Below are positions 1 to 8,434 of a DNA stretch of 64,000 nt, in pieces (position 1 is the stretch's first letter; each line of letters opens with the position of its first letter). Both the position numbers and the translations under genes were made by a program. The notes below the pieces were generated by a model that was given only the letters and a program-made list of their open reading frames with translations, had not been told where the DNA came from and searched no databases. This DNA is from Campylobacter ureolyticus (GTDB lineage: Bacteria > Campylobacterota > Campylobacteria > Campylobacterales > Campylobacteraceae): NCBI RefSeq assembly GCF_013372225.1, contig NZ_CP053832.1, positions 868,001 through 932,000 on the forward strand, in the 5' to 3' direction.

Positions 1-1233
1 ACAACTTTTGAGTTTAGACCAGCTGCAAATGTAAAAGTTAGTAAAATTTTAAATTTAGAAGATGATTTGGCAATGGCCTTAAAGGCAAAAACTATAAGAA
101 TTCAAGCTCCAATTCCAGGAAAAGATGTAGTTGGCATTGAAATTCCAAATAAAAATATTGAAACTATTTATTTAAAAGAAATTTTACAAAGTGAAATTTT
201 TAAAAAAGCTTCAAGCCCTCTTACTATTGCACTTGGTAAAGATATAGTTGGGCAGCCTTTTATAACAGATCTTAAAAAACTTCCTCATTTACTAATTGCA
301 GGAACTACTGGAAGTGGAAAAAGTGTAGGTATAAATTCAATGCTTTTAAGTTTGCTTTATAAAAACTCACCAAAAACTTTAAGGCTAATTATGATAGATC
401 CAAAAATGCTAGAATTTAGCATCTATAATGATATACCACATCTTTTAACTCCTGTTATAACAGATTCAAAAAAAGCATTAATTGCTTTATCAAATTTAGT
501 AAGTGAAATGGAAAGACGATATAAAATTATGGCACAAACTAGTACTAAAAATATAGAAAACTACAACCAAAAAGCCATTAAAAATAATTTTGAAACTTTT
601 CCTTATATAGTTGTTATAATAGATGAGTTAGCGGATTTGATGATGACAAGTGGCAAGGATGTTGAGTTTTACATTGCTAGGCTGGCTCAAATGGCAAGAG
701 CAAGTGGAATTCACCTAATAGTTGCAACACAACGTCCAAGCGTGAATGTTGTAACAGGTTTAATTAAAGCAAATCTTCCTTCAAGAATTAGCTTTAGAGT
801 AGGGCAAAAAATAGATAGTAAAGTTATTTTAGATCAAATGGGAGCTGATAGTTTATTAGGGCGAGGGGATATGCTTTTTACTCCTCCATCAAACACTGGA
901 CTTATTAGACTTCATGCACCTTTTGCAACTGAAGAAGAAATTTTAAAAGTAGTAGAGTTTTTGAAATCCCAAGGTCCAGCTATTTATGATGATAAGTTTT
1001 TAGAAGAAACCAGTAGTGAAGAAGACAAACAAAATATTGATGATATTGAACTTGATGAACTCTATGAAGAAGCAAAAGAGATAATTCTAACAGATGAAAA
1101 AACTTCTATTAGCTATCTTCAAAGAAGACTTAAAATAGGCTATAACAGAGCAGCGACTATTATTGAACAGCTCGAAGCCATGGGAGTTTTAAGTGAAGTA
1201 AATGCTAAGGGTCAAAGAGATATTATAAGGTGA
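1..1233 (+). CDS. ftsK: DNA translocase FtsK, C-terminal part (truncated by window start)
   Basis: The frame is open from the first base, so this is the C-terminal 410 residues of a longer protein. FtsK is a hexameric membrane-anchored DNA pump that moves the chromosome termini across the division septum. Visible here are the motor's Walker A (GTTGSGKS, about residue 101 of the visible part), Walker B (VVIIDELADLM), the conserved ATQRPSVNVVTG segment, and a C-terminal winged-helix gamma domain (YLQRRLKIGYNRAATIIEQLE) that reads polar DNA motifs. It is followed after 4 bases by ftsW, giving a division and wall cluster. The usual downstream partner, a XerH recombinase, lies elsewhere in the window (44783-45850). 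Confidence 0.95.
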   Translation, partial: TTFEFRPAANVKVSKILNLEDDLAMALKAKTIRIQAPIPGKDVVGIEIPNKNIETIYLKEILQSEIFKKASSPLTIALGKDIVGQPFITDLKKLPHLLIAGTTGSGKSVGINSMLLSLLYKNSPKTLRLIMIDPKMLEFSIYNDIPHLLTPVITDSKKALIALSNLVSEMERRYKIMAQTSTKNIENYNQKAIKNNFETFPYIVVIIDELADLMMTSGKDVEFYIARLAQMARASGIHLIVATQRPSVNVVTGLIKANLPSRISFRVGQKIDSKVILDQMGADSLLGRGDMLFTPPSNTGLIRLHAPFATEEEILKVVEFLKSQGPAIYDDKFLEETSSEEDKQNIDDIELDELYEEAKEIILTDEKTSISYLQRRLKIGYNRAATIIEQLEAMGVLSEVNAKGQRDIIR

Positions 1234-1237
1234 GATT

Positions 1238-2407
1238 TTGAAATCTGATAAAATTTTATTTTTTATAGCATCTTTTTTAATTGCAATAGGCATTATATTT
1301 TCACTTTCTCTTGGTGTTTTTAGTGTTTTACTTTATGATTATGACAATACACATTTTTTTATCAGACAGCTTAGTATAGGAGTCATAAGTATTTTTTTAA
1401 TGTGGGCTTTATCTAGACTTAATCCTGAAAAAATTTTAACCTTTGTTTGTATTTATATATTTTTTTTAGCGATGTTTCTTTTAATGCTTGCTATGCCTTT
1501 TATGCCTTCATCGTTAGTTAAAGAAATAAATGGAGCAGCTAGATGGATAAAACTACCTGGTTTTTCCTTTGCTCCAATTGAGTTTTTTAAGATAGGATTT
1601 ATATATTTTTTAGCTTGGAGCTTTACTAGAAAAATAGATGGAGTTAAAAAACCTTTTTGGGATGAATTTTGGATATTAGTTCCATATGCTATTGTTTTTT
1701 TCTTTATTATTATGCTTGTTGCTATATATCAAAATGACCTTGGGCAAATTGTTGTTTTAGGTTTAGTTTTATTTCTAATGATTGTATTAGCTGGAATTAG
1801 TAAAAAAATGTTTTTTTCATCTTTTAGTTTTTTTATTATTATTATTATATGTATTATAAAATTTAGTGGCCATAGAATAAATAGGATATACTCATGGTTA
1901 GCTGGAATAAAAGATATACTTGCTCCAATTTTGCCTGATAAAATTGCAAATAGTATTTTTTCTGATGATGCTCAAGCCCCATACCAAATTTCACACTCGT
2001 TAAATGCTATAAATAATGGTGGATTTTTTGGTGAGGGAATCGGTCTTGGAACTTTTAAGTTGGGATTTTTAAGCGAGGTTCATACTGATTTTGTTTTAGC
2101 AGGAATTTCAGAAGAGGTTGGTTTTTTTGGCATTTTAATCATAGTAATTTTTTTTTATGCGCTTTTATTTAGAGTTTTTCAAATAGCTTCTAAGACAACA
2201 AATCAGGTTTATTATCTGTTTGCTTCAGGGGTAGGATTAATGTTTTTATTTTCATTTATGATAAACTCATATGGCATTACATCAATAACACCTGTAAAAG
2301 GTATTGCAGTTCCATTTTTGAGCTATGGTGGAAGCCAGCTTTTAGGAAGTTCAGTAGCTATTGGGTTTATTTTAATGATATCAAAAAAAGTAAAATTTAA
2401 AGGCTAA
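1238..2407 (+). CDS. ftsW: SEDS peptidoglycan glycosyltransferase FtsW
   Basis: A 389-residue polytopic membrane protein of the SEDS family (FtsW/RodA/SpoVE), which polymerises lipid II into septal glycan together with a class B penicillin-binding protein. About ten hydrophobic segments are visible. The diagnostic block near residues 255-300 contains ALNAINNGG-type and GFLSEVHTDFVLAGISEE sequence; the Asp of HTDF (about residue 284) matches the catalytic Asp of the family. The start is TTG, 4 bases after the ftsK stop. The following murG makes the precursor, so FtsW rather than RodA is the better call, as in other campylobacters where ftsW and murG are adjacent. Confidence 0.9.
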   Translation: MKSDKILFFIASFLIAIGIIFSLSLGVFSVLLYDYDNTHFFIRQLSIGVISIFLMWALSRLNPEKILTFVCIYIFFLAMFLLMLAMPFMPSSLVKEINGAARWIKLPGFSFAPIEFFKIGFIYFLAWSFTRKIDGVKKPFWDEFWILVPYAIVFFFIIMLVAIYQNDLGQIVVLGLVLFLMIVLAGISKKMFFSSFSFFIIIIICIIKFSGHRINRIYSWLAGIKDILAPILPDKIANSIFSDDAQAPYQISHSLNAINNGGFFGEGIGLGTFKLGFLSEVHTDFVLAGISEEVGFFGILIIVIFFYALLFRVFQIASKTTNQVYYLFASGVGLMFLFSFMINSYGITSITPVKGIAVPFLSYGGSQLLGSSVAIGFILMISKKVKFKG

Positions 2408-2409
2408 AA

Positions 2410-3423
2410 ATGTGCATAGTTATAACAGGTGGTGGAACTGGAGGGCATTTAATAATTGCTAAAGTCATAGCTTGTGAACTAAAAAATCACGGTATTAAAA
2501 CTATTTTTATAGGCTCAAGTAATGGTCAAGATAAAAGTTGGTTTGAAAATAGTGATATTTTTCATGAAAAATATTTTCTAAAAAGTAGCGGAGTTGTAAA
2601 TAAAAAAGGTTTTAGAAAAATATTTTCTTTATTTAATATAATAGCTCAAATTTTTGAAGTTAGAAAAATTTTAAAAAATAAAAATATAAAAGCCGTATTC
2701 AGTGTAGGTGGATATAGTGCTGCACCGGCTTCTTTTTGGGCAGTTTTATTTAAAATTCCTCTTTTTATCCATGAGCAAAATGCCTTTACAGGAAAGCTAA
2801 ACAAACTTTTAAAACCTTTTTCAAAAGCTTTTTACTCATCATATGAAAAACCAAATTTTAATTATCCTATAAATTTAGAGTTTTTTAAAGCGTCTAGAAT
2901 TAGAAAAAATTTAAAAACAATTTTATTTATGGGTGGCTCACAAGGAGCAAGTTTTATAAACAGTTTAGCTTTAAATTTAGCCAAAGATTTACATAATAAA
3001 AATATAAAAATCATTCATCAATGCGGAAAAAAAGAATTTAATAAAATAAAAGCGTTTTATGATGAAAATAGAATTGATGCTTTGGTAGTTGATTTTAGTA
3101 ACGATATGCCAAATTTGATGAGCAAAGCAGATCTTTGTATTAGCCGAAGTGGGGCAAGTTCTTTGTGGGAGCTTTGTGCTAATAATCTACCAGCTATTTT
3201 TATACCTTTTCCATATGCTGCAAATGACCATCAGTTTTATAATGCTAAATTTTTAGGTAATAATACAAAAATAATTAGGCAAGATAGAGTTTTAAAAGAA
3301 GAAATTTTAACTGAAATTTTCAATTATGATTTAGAAAAAACAAGTTTAAAATTAAAAGAATTAACTAAAGAAAATGGTTGTAAAGAGATAGTTGATGATA
3401 TGATTAATAAGATAAAAAAATGA
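2410..3423 (+). CDS. murG: UDP-GlcNAc:undecaprenyl-PP-MurNAc-pentapeptide GlcNAc transferase MurG
   Basis: A 337-residue family 28 glycosyltransferase that converts lipid I to lipid II at the inner face of the cytoplasmic membrane. The N-terminal glycine loop GGGTGGH (residues 7-13), the second glycine-rich loop MGGSQGA in the middle, and the C-terminal donor-binding motif SRSGASSLWELCANNLPAIFIPFPYAAND-type region are all present. It starts 2 bases after the ftsW stop and its stop overlaps the start of the next gene by 4 bases, so the three genes are probably translated from one message. Length is normal for epsilonproteobacterial MurG. Confidence 0.95.
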   Translation: MCIVITGGGTGGHLIIAKVIACELKNHGIKTIFIGSSNGQDKSWFENSDIFHEKYFLKSSGVVNKKGFRKIFSLFNIIAQIFEVRKILKNKNIKAVFSVGGYSAAPASFWAVLFKIPLFIHEQNAFTGKLNKLLKPFSKAFYSSYEKPNFNYPINLEFFKASRIRKNLKTILFMGGSQGASFINSLALNLAKDLHNKNIKIIHQCGKKEFNKIKAFYDENRIDALVVDFSNDMPNLMSKADLCISRSGASSLWELCANNLPAIFIPFPYAANDHQFYNAKFLGNNTKIIRQDRVLKEEILTEIFNYDLEKTSLKLKELTKENGCKEIVDDMINKIKK

Positions 3424-4754
3424 TAGATGAGTTAATAAATTTTTTAAAAACTGAAAATATTTTTTTGACAGGCGGTGCTGGTGTTGGCAAAAGTTATACA
3501 GTTTCTAAAATAATAAAGCACTATAGGGATGAGAATTTAGGTGTGGTTTCCTTGGGAAGCACTGGAATTAGCGCTGTAAATATTGGTGGTCTTACACTTC
3601 ATTCGTTTTTTGGATTCGGGATTTGTAAAAACAAAAACGAGTTAAGCGAGTATGACAAAGGCTCAAAAGCCAAGGAAAAGCTTAAAAATTTAAAAAATAT
3701 TTTAGATAAAACAGAGCTTATTATTATTGATGAAATTTCGATGGTTTCGGCTGATTTGTTCGAGATGATCTACCTAAGGCTTGTAAATTTGTCCTACAAA
3801 GGCAGGGTTTTGGTGGTCGGTGACTTTTATCAACTACCTCCAATCATAAAAGAGCAAAACTTAGATCTTTTTCAAAGAAGCATCTATGCCTTTGGATCTT
3901 ATGCATGGGAGATGATGAAATTTAAAAATATAGAGCTAATTAAGCCAAAAAGAACTAAAAATTTAGAATTTTTTAAAGTTTTATCAAAGATAAGAGTTGG
4001 CAAGATTGGCCTTGAAGATGCCAGATATCTATATGGTTTTTTAGCGGCCAAATTTACTCCAAACAGCGATGAGACAGTGCTTTTTGGAAGAAATAAAGAG
4101 GCAAATGAATTAAATGTCTTCATGCTTGAAAAAATAAACTCTCCACTTCTAAAACACATTGGTAAGACTATAATAAATGATAACTTAGTACATAAAGATA
4201 GGATTGATAAATGGCTAAACAATCTAAATGTTGCAACTGTTTTCGAGTTTAAAATTGGTGCAAAGGTGATTTTTACTATCAATAAATATAAAAATATTCT
4301 TGATGATAGTGAGTTTTATAATGGTGAGCAAGGTGTTATAAAAGATGTTTTTTTAAATGATGGTGAAATTTCAGAAATTTTAGTAGAGAAAAATAATGGC
4401 GAATTAGTCGAAGTAAAGCAAAATAACTATGATTTTGGAGAGTATATAAATGAAAATGATGAGCTTAAATACAATATAATAGCTAGTTTTTTTCAGTTTC
4501 CACTTCGTCTAGCTTACGCCATAACTATCCACAAATCCCAAGGTATGAGTATTGAGCGGCTAACTTGTGATTTAACGCATATTTTTGCCGAAGGACAGCT
4601 TTATGTGGCGCTTTCAAGAGCAATTGAGCCTAACAATTTAAAGATAGTTTACAAAAAAAGCGAGAATTTCAACTCATATTTAAACAGAGTTATCAAAAGT
4701 CATAAAGATGTTGATGAGTTTTATAAAAAAACTGACTTTTTAAAATACGAGTGA
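3420..4754 (+). CDS. Pif1/RecD2-type superfamily 1B DNA helicase (AAA ATPase)
   Basis: A 444-residue superfamily 1B helicase. Walker A GGAGVGKS is at residues 18-25, Walker B LIIIDEISMV near residue 103, motif III VVGDFYQLPPI near 130, and the C-terminal motifs V/VI AYAITIHKSQGMSIERL and VALSRAIEPNNL near 360-400. The family unwinds 5' to 3' and resolves G-quadruplexes or stalled forks; the substrate here is not known. The ATG overlaps the murG stop (ATGA). The TGA stop abuts the reverse-strand TGA of napD with no spacer (together TGATCA), so transcription from the murG side runs straight into the nap operon end. Confidence 0.85.
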   Translation: MIDELINFLKTENIFLTGGAGVGKSYTVSKIIKHYRDENLGVVSLGSTGISAVNIGGLTLHSFFGFGICKNKNELSEYDKGSKAKEKLKNLKNILDKTELIIIDEISMVSADLFEMIYLRLVNLSYKGRVLVVGDFYQLPPIIKEQNLDLFQRSIYAFGSYAWEMMKFKNIELIKPKRTKNLEFFKVLSKIRVGKIGLEDARYLYGFLAAKFTPNSDETVLFGRNKEANELNVFMLEKINSPLLKHIGKTIINDNLVHKDRIDKWLNNLNVATVFEFKIGAKVIFTINKYKNILDDSEFYNGEQGVIKDVFLNDGEISEILVEKNNGELVEVKQNNYDFGEYINENDELKYNIIASFFQFPLRLAYAITIHKSQGMSIERLTCDLTHIFAEGQLYVALSRAIEPNNLKIVYKKSENFNSYLNRVIKSHKDVDEFYKKTDFLKYE

Positions 4755-5075
4755 TCAGACTTTGACATTTCCGCTGTATTTTATCACTCCAGCTTTTAAC
4801 TCCTTATTTAAGACTTCATCTATAAAATTTTGTTTTAAAGAAACATCGCTATCTTCGTAGTTGTATACCATACAAGCCTCTTTTACATTTTCTAAGCATT
4901 CAATTTCTTTAAATGTTTTGATCTGCTCATCAAAGCTTTCACACTCTAAAACAACAACAATTTGGTTGTTTTGGTGAGCTATAACTTCGCAATTTTTGAT
5001 TTTATTTAAATTTTCTATGGCTAAATTTAAGCCATTTTTGTCTATTAAATTTACAACTAAACTTGAAATATTCAT
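4755..5075 (-). CDS. napD: Periplasmic nitrate reductase chaperone NapD
   Basis: A roughly 106-residue cytoplasmic ferredoxin-fold chaperone that binds the Tat signal peptide of NapA and holds it until the cofactor is inserted. The start MNISSLVVNL followed by an alternating beta-alpha-beta pattern and the central NNQIVVVLECES strand are typical. I choose the ATG at 5075, which has GGAGGA about 4 bases upstream, over an in-frame TTG at 5087. The gene overlaps the end of napL by 4 bases and is the last gene of the nap operon. No terminator is visible before the convergent helicase gene. Confidence 0.88.
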   Translation of the reverse strand: MNISSLVVNLIDKNGLNLAIENLNKIKNCEVIAHQNNQIVVVLECESFDEQIKTFKEIECLENVKEACMVYNYEDSDVSLKQNFIDEVLNKELKAGVIKYSGNVKV

Positions 5076-5980
5076 TCTATCCTCCAAATTTTAATATTTT
5101 TCTCATATGCTGATGAAAAAATAAGGCCTTTATAGATAATAATTGCATTTAGTGTGCTTTGTTCTGTTTTTATAAAATCAACTCTATTAAAACTCTTATC
5201 CAATACCAATATATCACTATTTTCATCGCTCATAAAAGCTAAATATTTATCACTTAGCCCAACAGCATAGACCAAAAAATTGGCTTGAAAGCTTTTTAAA
5301 TTTCCATCTTTATAAAAAACAGCATTTTTATCAGCCGAACCGCTTATAAACTCATCTTTACAATTCATATAAAGATCGTAAATATTATCTTTATGAGCTA
5401 AAATAGTATCCAAAACTCTACTTTCATTTAATGAGAATTTGTAAATTTCTCCACTTTCGCATCCAACTATTAAAATATCATCTACAATTTCAATATCGCC
5501 AAGCGATGAAGTAGAAAATTTATATTCGAAAATTACCTTTTTTTTGTTTAGGTCAAAAAATGAAATTTCACTACTCAAACTTGCATAAACTATCAAATTT
5601 TCATTTATAAAAAGAGCTTTTTTAACACTTTCATTATCTAATTTTATTTTGTTTAGAGTTCCATTTTCATAGATATATATGGCTCTTTTATAATAATCAT
5701 CCTCACTTAAAATCAAAATTTTATCATTAAATGCATCTGTACTAAAAACTTTTGGCAATTTTATCTCAAAATATGATGAAATTTGAGGTAAATTTATGGT
5801 TTTTATAGTCTGGTTTTGCTCCACATCATAGACCAAAACTTCGCCATTATCGGTTGAAATATATAAATTTTTATCCTTTAGAATTAAATTTGTAACAGGA
5901 TAATCAGTTTTAATCTCACCTAGAAACTCTGCTGCAAAAACAAATTTCAACAAAAGTAAAATAGCTATAAAAACTCTCAA
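5072..5980 (-). CDS. napL: NapL, periplasmic beta-propeller protein of the nap operon
   Basis: A 302-residue protein with a Sec signal peptide (MRVFIAILLLLKFVFAAEF) followed by repeated beta-rich units of about 40 residues with D-G/N turns (for example LYISTDNGEVLVYD, ILIVGCESGEIYKFS, FISGSADKNAVFYKDG), as in WD40 or quinoprotein-like propellers. NapL is found only in epsilonproteobacterial nap operons. Its role is not settled; in Wolinella its loss is reported to lower nitrate reductase activity. It overlaps napF by 4 bases upstream and napD downstream, so expression is tightly coupled. Confidence 0.82.
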   Translation of the reverse strand: MRVFIAILLLLKFVFAAEFLGEIKTDYPVTNLILKDKNLYISTDNGEVLVYDVEQNQTIKTINLPQISSYFEIKLPKVFSTDAFNDKILILSEDDYYKRAIYIYENGTLNKIKLDNESVKKALFINENLIVYASLSSEISFFDLNKKKVIFEYKFSTSSLGDIEIVDDILIVGCESGEIYKFSLNESRVLDTILAHKDNIYDLYMNCKDEFISGSADKNAVFYKDGNLKSFQANFLVYAVGLSDKYLAFMSDENSDILVLDKSFNRVDFIKTEQSTLNAIIIYKGLIFSSAYEKNIKIWRIE

Positions 5981-6414
5981 AAAGCAACTCCTTTTAAACT
6001 AAGTGCTTCCTTAAAACAAGCACCTACACACTCACCGCATCCAATGCAATTTTTATTTATTGTTGGCTTAAAGACTCCAAAATATTCAATTGCCTTAAAT
6101 TTGCAAACTTCATAGCAGTTATAACACATCGTATTGTTCCAAGCAAGGCAAGATGTTATCTCTATCTTTGCAACTGCATTTATTTTGGCACCAAAGTCTA
6201 AATTTAGAGTATTTTTTTGATTTTCTTGACAGGCAATTGCACAATTTTTGCAAAAATCGCATCCAGACTCATTTACCTCAAAATAGACAAAATTCTCTTT
6301 AAATTTAATTAGATTTTTATCACATGAAGTAACACAAGGTGCCTTGCATTCCAAACATTCAAATTTACCGCTAAAATATGGCGGATAAATAGTCTTTTGA
6401 AATCTTTTTAGCAC
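5977..6414 (-). CDS. napF: NapF-type cytoplasmic ferredoxin
   Basis: A 145-residue iron-sulfur protein with a C-terminal CIGCGECVGACFKEA 4Fe-4S motif and further Cys groups (CLECKAPCVTSC near residue 20; CDFCKNCAIAC near 56; CYNCYEVCKF near 98). NapF is thought to act in cytoplasmic maturation of NapA. There is no signal peptide or membrane segment. The start is GTG at 6414, with AGGA 6 bases upstream. Its place between napB and napL matches the Wolinella order napAGHBFLD and differs from C. jejuni, whose operon I recall as napAGHBLD. Confidence 0.8.
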   Translation of the reverse strand: MLKRFQKTIYPPYFSGKFECLECKAPCVTSCDKNLIKFKENFVYFEVNESGCDFCKNCAIACQENQKNTLNLDFGAKINAVAKIEITSCLAWNNTMCYNCYEVCKFKAIEYFGVFKPTINKNCIGCGECVGACFKEALSLKGVAF

Positions 6415-6425
6415 CTTTTGTCCTT

Positions 6426-6914
6426 TTACTCAATGCCTTGATTTAGCACATCAAGTAGGTTTGAGCCATGTTTTAAAACTTTGTCTCTAAAAACTGCTTC
6501 AAATTTGTTATTTACCACAGTTTTTGCATTTGATTGTGGCACATGACATTGAACGCAGTTGTATCTAGTCATATCAAGTTCGCCGTGCAAATCCTTACCA
6601 GTTCTTAAATCCACAAGGTGAGATTTTGGTATGGCAGTTGAGCCGATATCTTTTGAAAACTCAGGCATATGGCAGGTTGTACACATATTAAGCTCTAATG
6701 TAATTGGTAAAAGTCCGTCTAGATCATGCGGTATAAGTGGCGGTGAGTTTTCAAAAGATCTATCAAATCTAGTTGAAGTTCCAGGTGCGTCACTGCTGTA
6801 GGTAAAATCTTTTAAAACCAAACTCTCCTCGCTTGTTAAACTAGCCTTTCTTAGACCATCTTGTTGACTAAAAGCAAAAACAACACAGATGAAAAATAGT
6901 ATAATTTTTTTCAT
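6426..6914 (-). CDS. napB: Periplasmic nitrate reductase diheme cytochrome c subunit NapB
   Basis: A 162-residue exported cytochrome with an N-terminal signal (MKKIILFFICVVFAFS) and two c-type haem sites, CTTCH (78-82) and CVQCH (120-124). The conserved PPLIPHD segment lies just before the first haem. NapB passes electrons from the NapGH quinol dehydrogenase to NapA in the periplasm. The start overlaps the napH stop (ATGA). Length and haem spacing are normal for the family. Confidence 0.95.
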   Translation of the reverse strand: MKKIILFFICVVFAFSQQDGLRKASLTSEESLVLKDFTYSSDAPGTSTRFDRSFENSPPLIPHDLDGLLPITLELNMCTTCHMPEFSKDIGSTAIPKSHLVDLRTGKDLHGELDMTRYNCVQCHVPQSNAKTVVNNKFEAVFRDKVLKHGSNLLDVLNQGIE

Positions 6915-7693
6915 TTTTTATCCTTTTTTATAATACTGAAATTTAATGCATCGTGCGTGCAAACATCTACGCAACGACCGCAGCTTATACAGCTACTACT
7001 AATAAAAAAATCTTTTTTTGAAATATCTTTTAAAATGCCATCTTCTGGGCAAACCTTAATGCAGTCCATGCATTTTGTGCAGTTTTTAAAACTATGTTTT
7101 ACTCTTATTAGTGAGAGTTTTGAAAGTAGTGCGTAAAATGCACCAAGTGGGCAAATTTTAGAGCAAACTCCTCTTTTTGCTACAAAAGTGTCAAAAACAA
7201 AAAGCAAAAAAGCAACAATTAAAAAGGTTGAATTTAAATAGATTAATCCCCTTTGAACGACTCCTATAAAGCTTATATTTTCAAAAGCAGGTACACCCAA
7301 AATAAAGCTAGCTATCAAACTCAAAGCTAAAAAATAGTATCTAAAATTTGCATTTAAATTTAAATAAACACCTCTAATTTTAAGCTTTGTCCTTACAAAG
7401 TAAGCAAAATCTGTTATGATGTTAACAGGGCAAACCCACGAACAAAAGAGTCTTGGAGCTATTAAACTATAAAATAAACCAATTATTAAAGCGCCACTTA
7501 TTGCAACAAATGAAACATTGAAAGTTGCTAGGTAAATTTGAAGCACTGCAAATGGATCACTTAGTGAAATTTTACCAAGTAAAATAGAGCTACTTAAATT
7601 TCCCTTTAAAATATTTAAAATTTCTAAATTTCCAAACATAAAGAGAGCTAAAACCAAAAATTGAACAACTCTTCTAAGATTGTTTATTTTCAT
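6911..7693 (-). CDS. napH: Quinol dehydrogenase membrane component NapH
   Basis: A 260-residue membrane iron-sulfur protein with four to five hydrophobic segments in the N-terminal 180 residues. Two membrane-border motifs CSWVCPVN and CSKICPLGA (CxxxCP) and a C-terminal pair of 4Fe-4S clusters (CTKCMDCIKVCPED and CISCGRCVDVCTHDA) are visible. With NapG it oxidises menaquinol and replaces NapC, which is absent from this operon. The ATG shares one base with the napG stop. Confidence 0.93.
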   Translation of the reverse strand: MKINNLRRVVQFLVLALFMFGNLEILNILKGNLSSSILLGKISLSDPFAVLQIYLATFNVSFVAISGALIIGLFYSLIAPRLFCSWVCPVNIITDFAYFVRTKLKIRGVYLNLNANFRYYFLALSLIASFILGVPAFENISFIGVVQRGLIYLNSTFLIVAFLLFVFDTFVAKRGVCSKICPLGAFYALLSKLSLIRVKHSFKNCTKCMDCIKVCPEDGILKDISKKDFFISSSCISCGRCVDVCTHDALNFSIIKKDKK

Positions 7694-8430
7694 TAAAACT
7701 CCTCGCTATTTAGATAATCAAGCGCTTTTGTTTTATCAAGCTTTATCTTTGTGTCCGCATCTTTTAGTTTTTTATCGCCATCTTTTTCCCAGCCAATTAC
7801 ATAATTATCATTCATTTTGCCAAGCACAAACTCTCTTCTAACTACGCTAATAGCAGGTTTTTTAGTGATACAAACTTTCTCGCACATCCCACATCCCGTG
7901 CAAATATCACCATCAACAACTGGAAGTAAAAATGCATGTTTTGCAGTTCTATCATTTCTTTTGTATTCCAAGTATAAAGCCCTATCTATAAGTGGACAGG
8001 CTCTATAACAGGCATCGCACTGAATTCCAAAGTAGGCAACACAACTTTTCATATCCACAACCGCAACACCAGATCTCATCAAATTTACATCTAACAAATC
8101 ATTTTTTTGCAAAGACTTTATATCAAGTGCAGATGTTGGACAAATAGTAGCACAAGGAATATCTTCACACATATAACATGGAATTTTTCTTGGTGTAAAA
8201 TAGGGCGTTGAAATAGAGGTGTTGTCAAAAATAGTGCTAAGCTTAAGTGTGTCATATGGACAAGCCTCTACGCAAAGTCCGCACTTTATACAACTTGCCA
8301 CAAAACTTTTTTCATCTTTTGCACCAGGTGGTCTTAAAAAAAATTTAGCTTCCGTATTTTGAGGAATGCTCCATAAGACTCCACCGGCACTAAACAGGCA
8401 AGCTATTTTTAACACCTCTCTTCTTGTCAT
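7693..8430 (-). CDS. napG: Quinol dehydrogenase ferredoxin component NapG
   Basis: A 245-residue polyferredoxin with a twin-arginine leader (MTRREVLKIACLF). Four 4Fe-4S binding groups are visible: CIKCGLCVEACPY, CYMCEDIPCATICPT, CDACYRACP and CTGCGMCEKVC. NapG sits in the periplasm on the membrane protein NapH and relays electrons to NapB. It follows napA after 4 bases; immediate linkage of napG to napA is the epsilonproteobacterial arrangement. Confidence 0.93.
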   Translation of the reverse strand: MTRREVLKIACLFSAGGVLWSIPQNTEAKFFLRPPGAKDEKSFVASCIKCGLCVEACPYDTLKLSTIFDNTSISTPYFTPRKIPCYMCEDIPCATICPTSALDIKSLQKNDLLDVNLMRSGVAVVDMKSCVAYFGIQCDACYRACPLIDRALYLEYKRNDRTAKHAFLLPVVDGDICTGCGMCEKVCITKKPAISVVRREFVLGKMNDNYVIGWEKDGDKKLKDADTKIKLDKTKALDYLNSEEF

Positions 8431-8434
8431 AAAT

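Noticed and set aside
5076-5087. TTG start extending napD by four codons
   Set aside because: The ATG at 5075 has GGAGGA at good distance and matches NapD N-termini.
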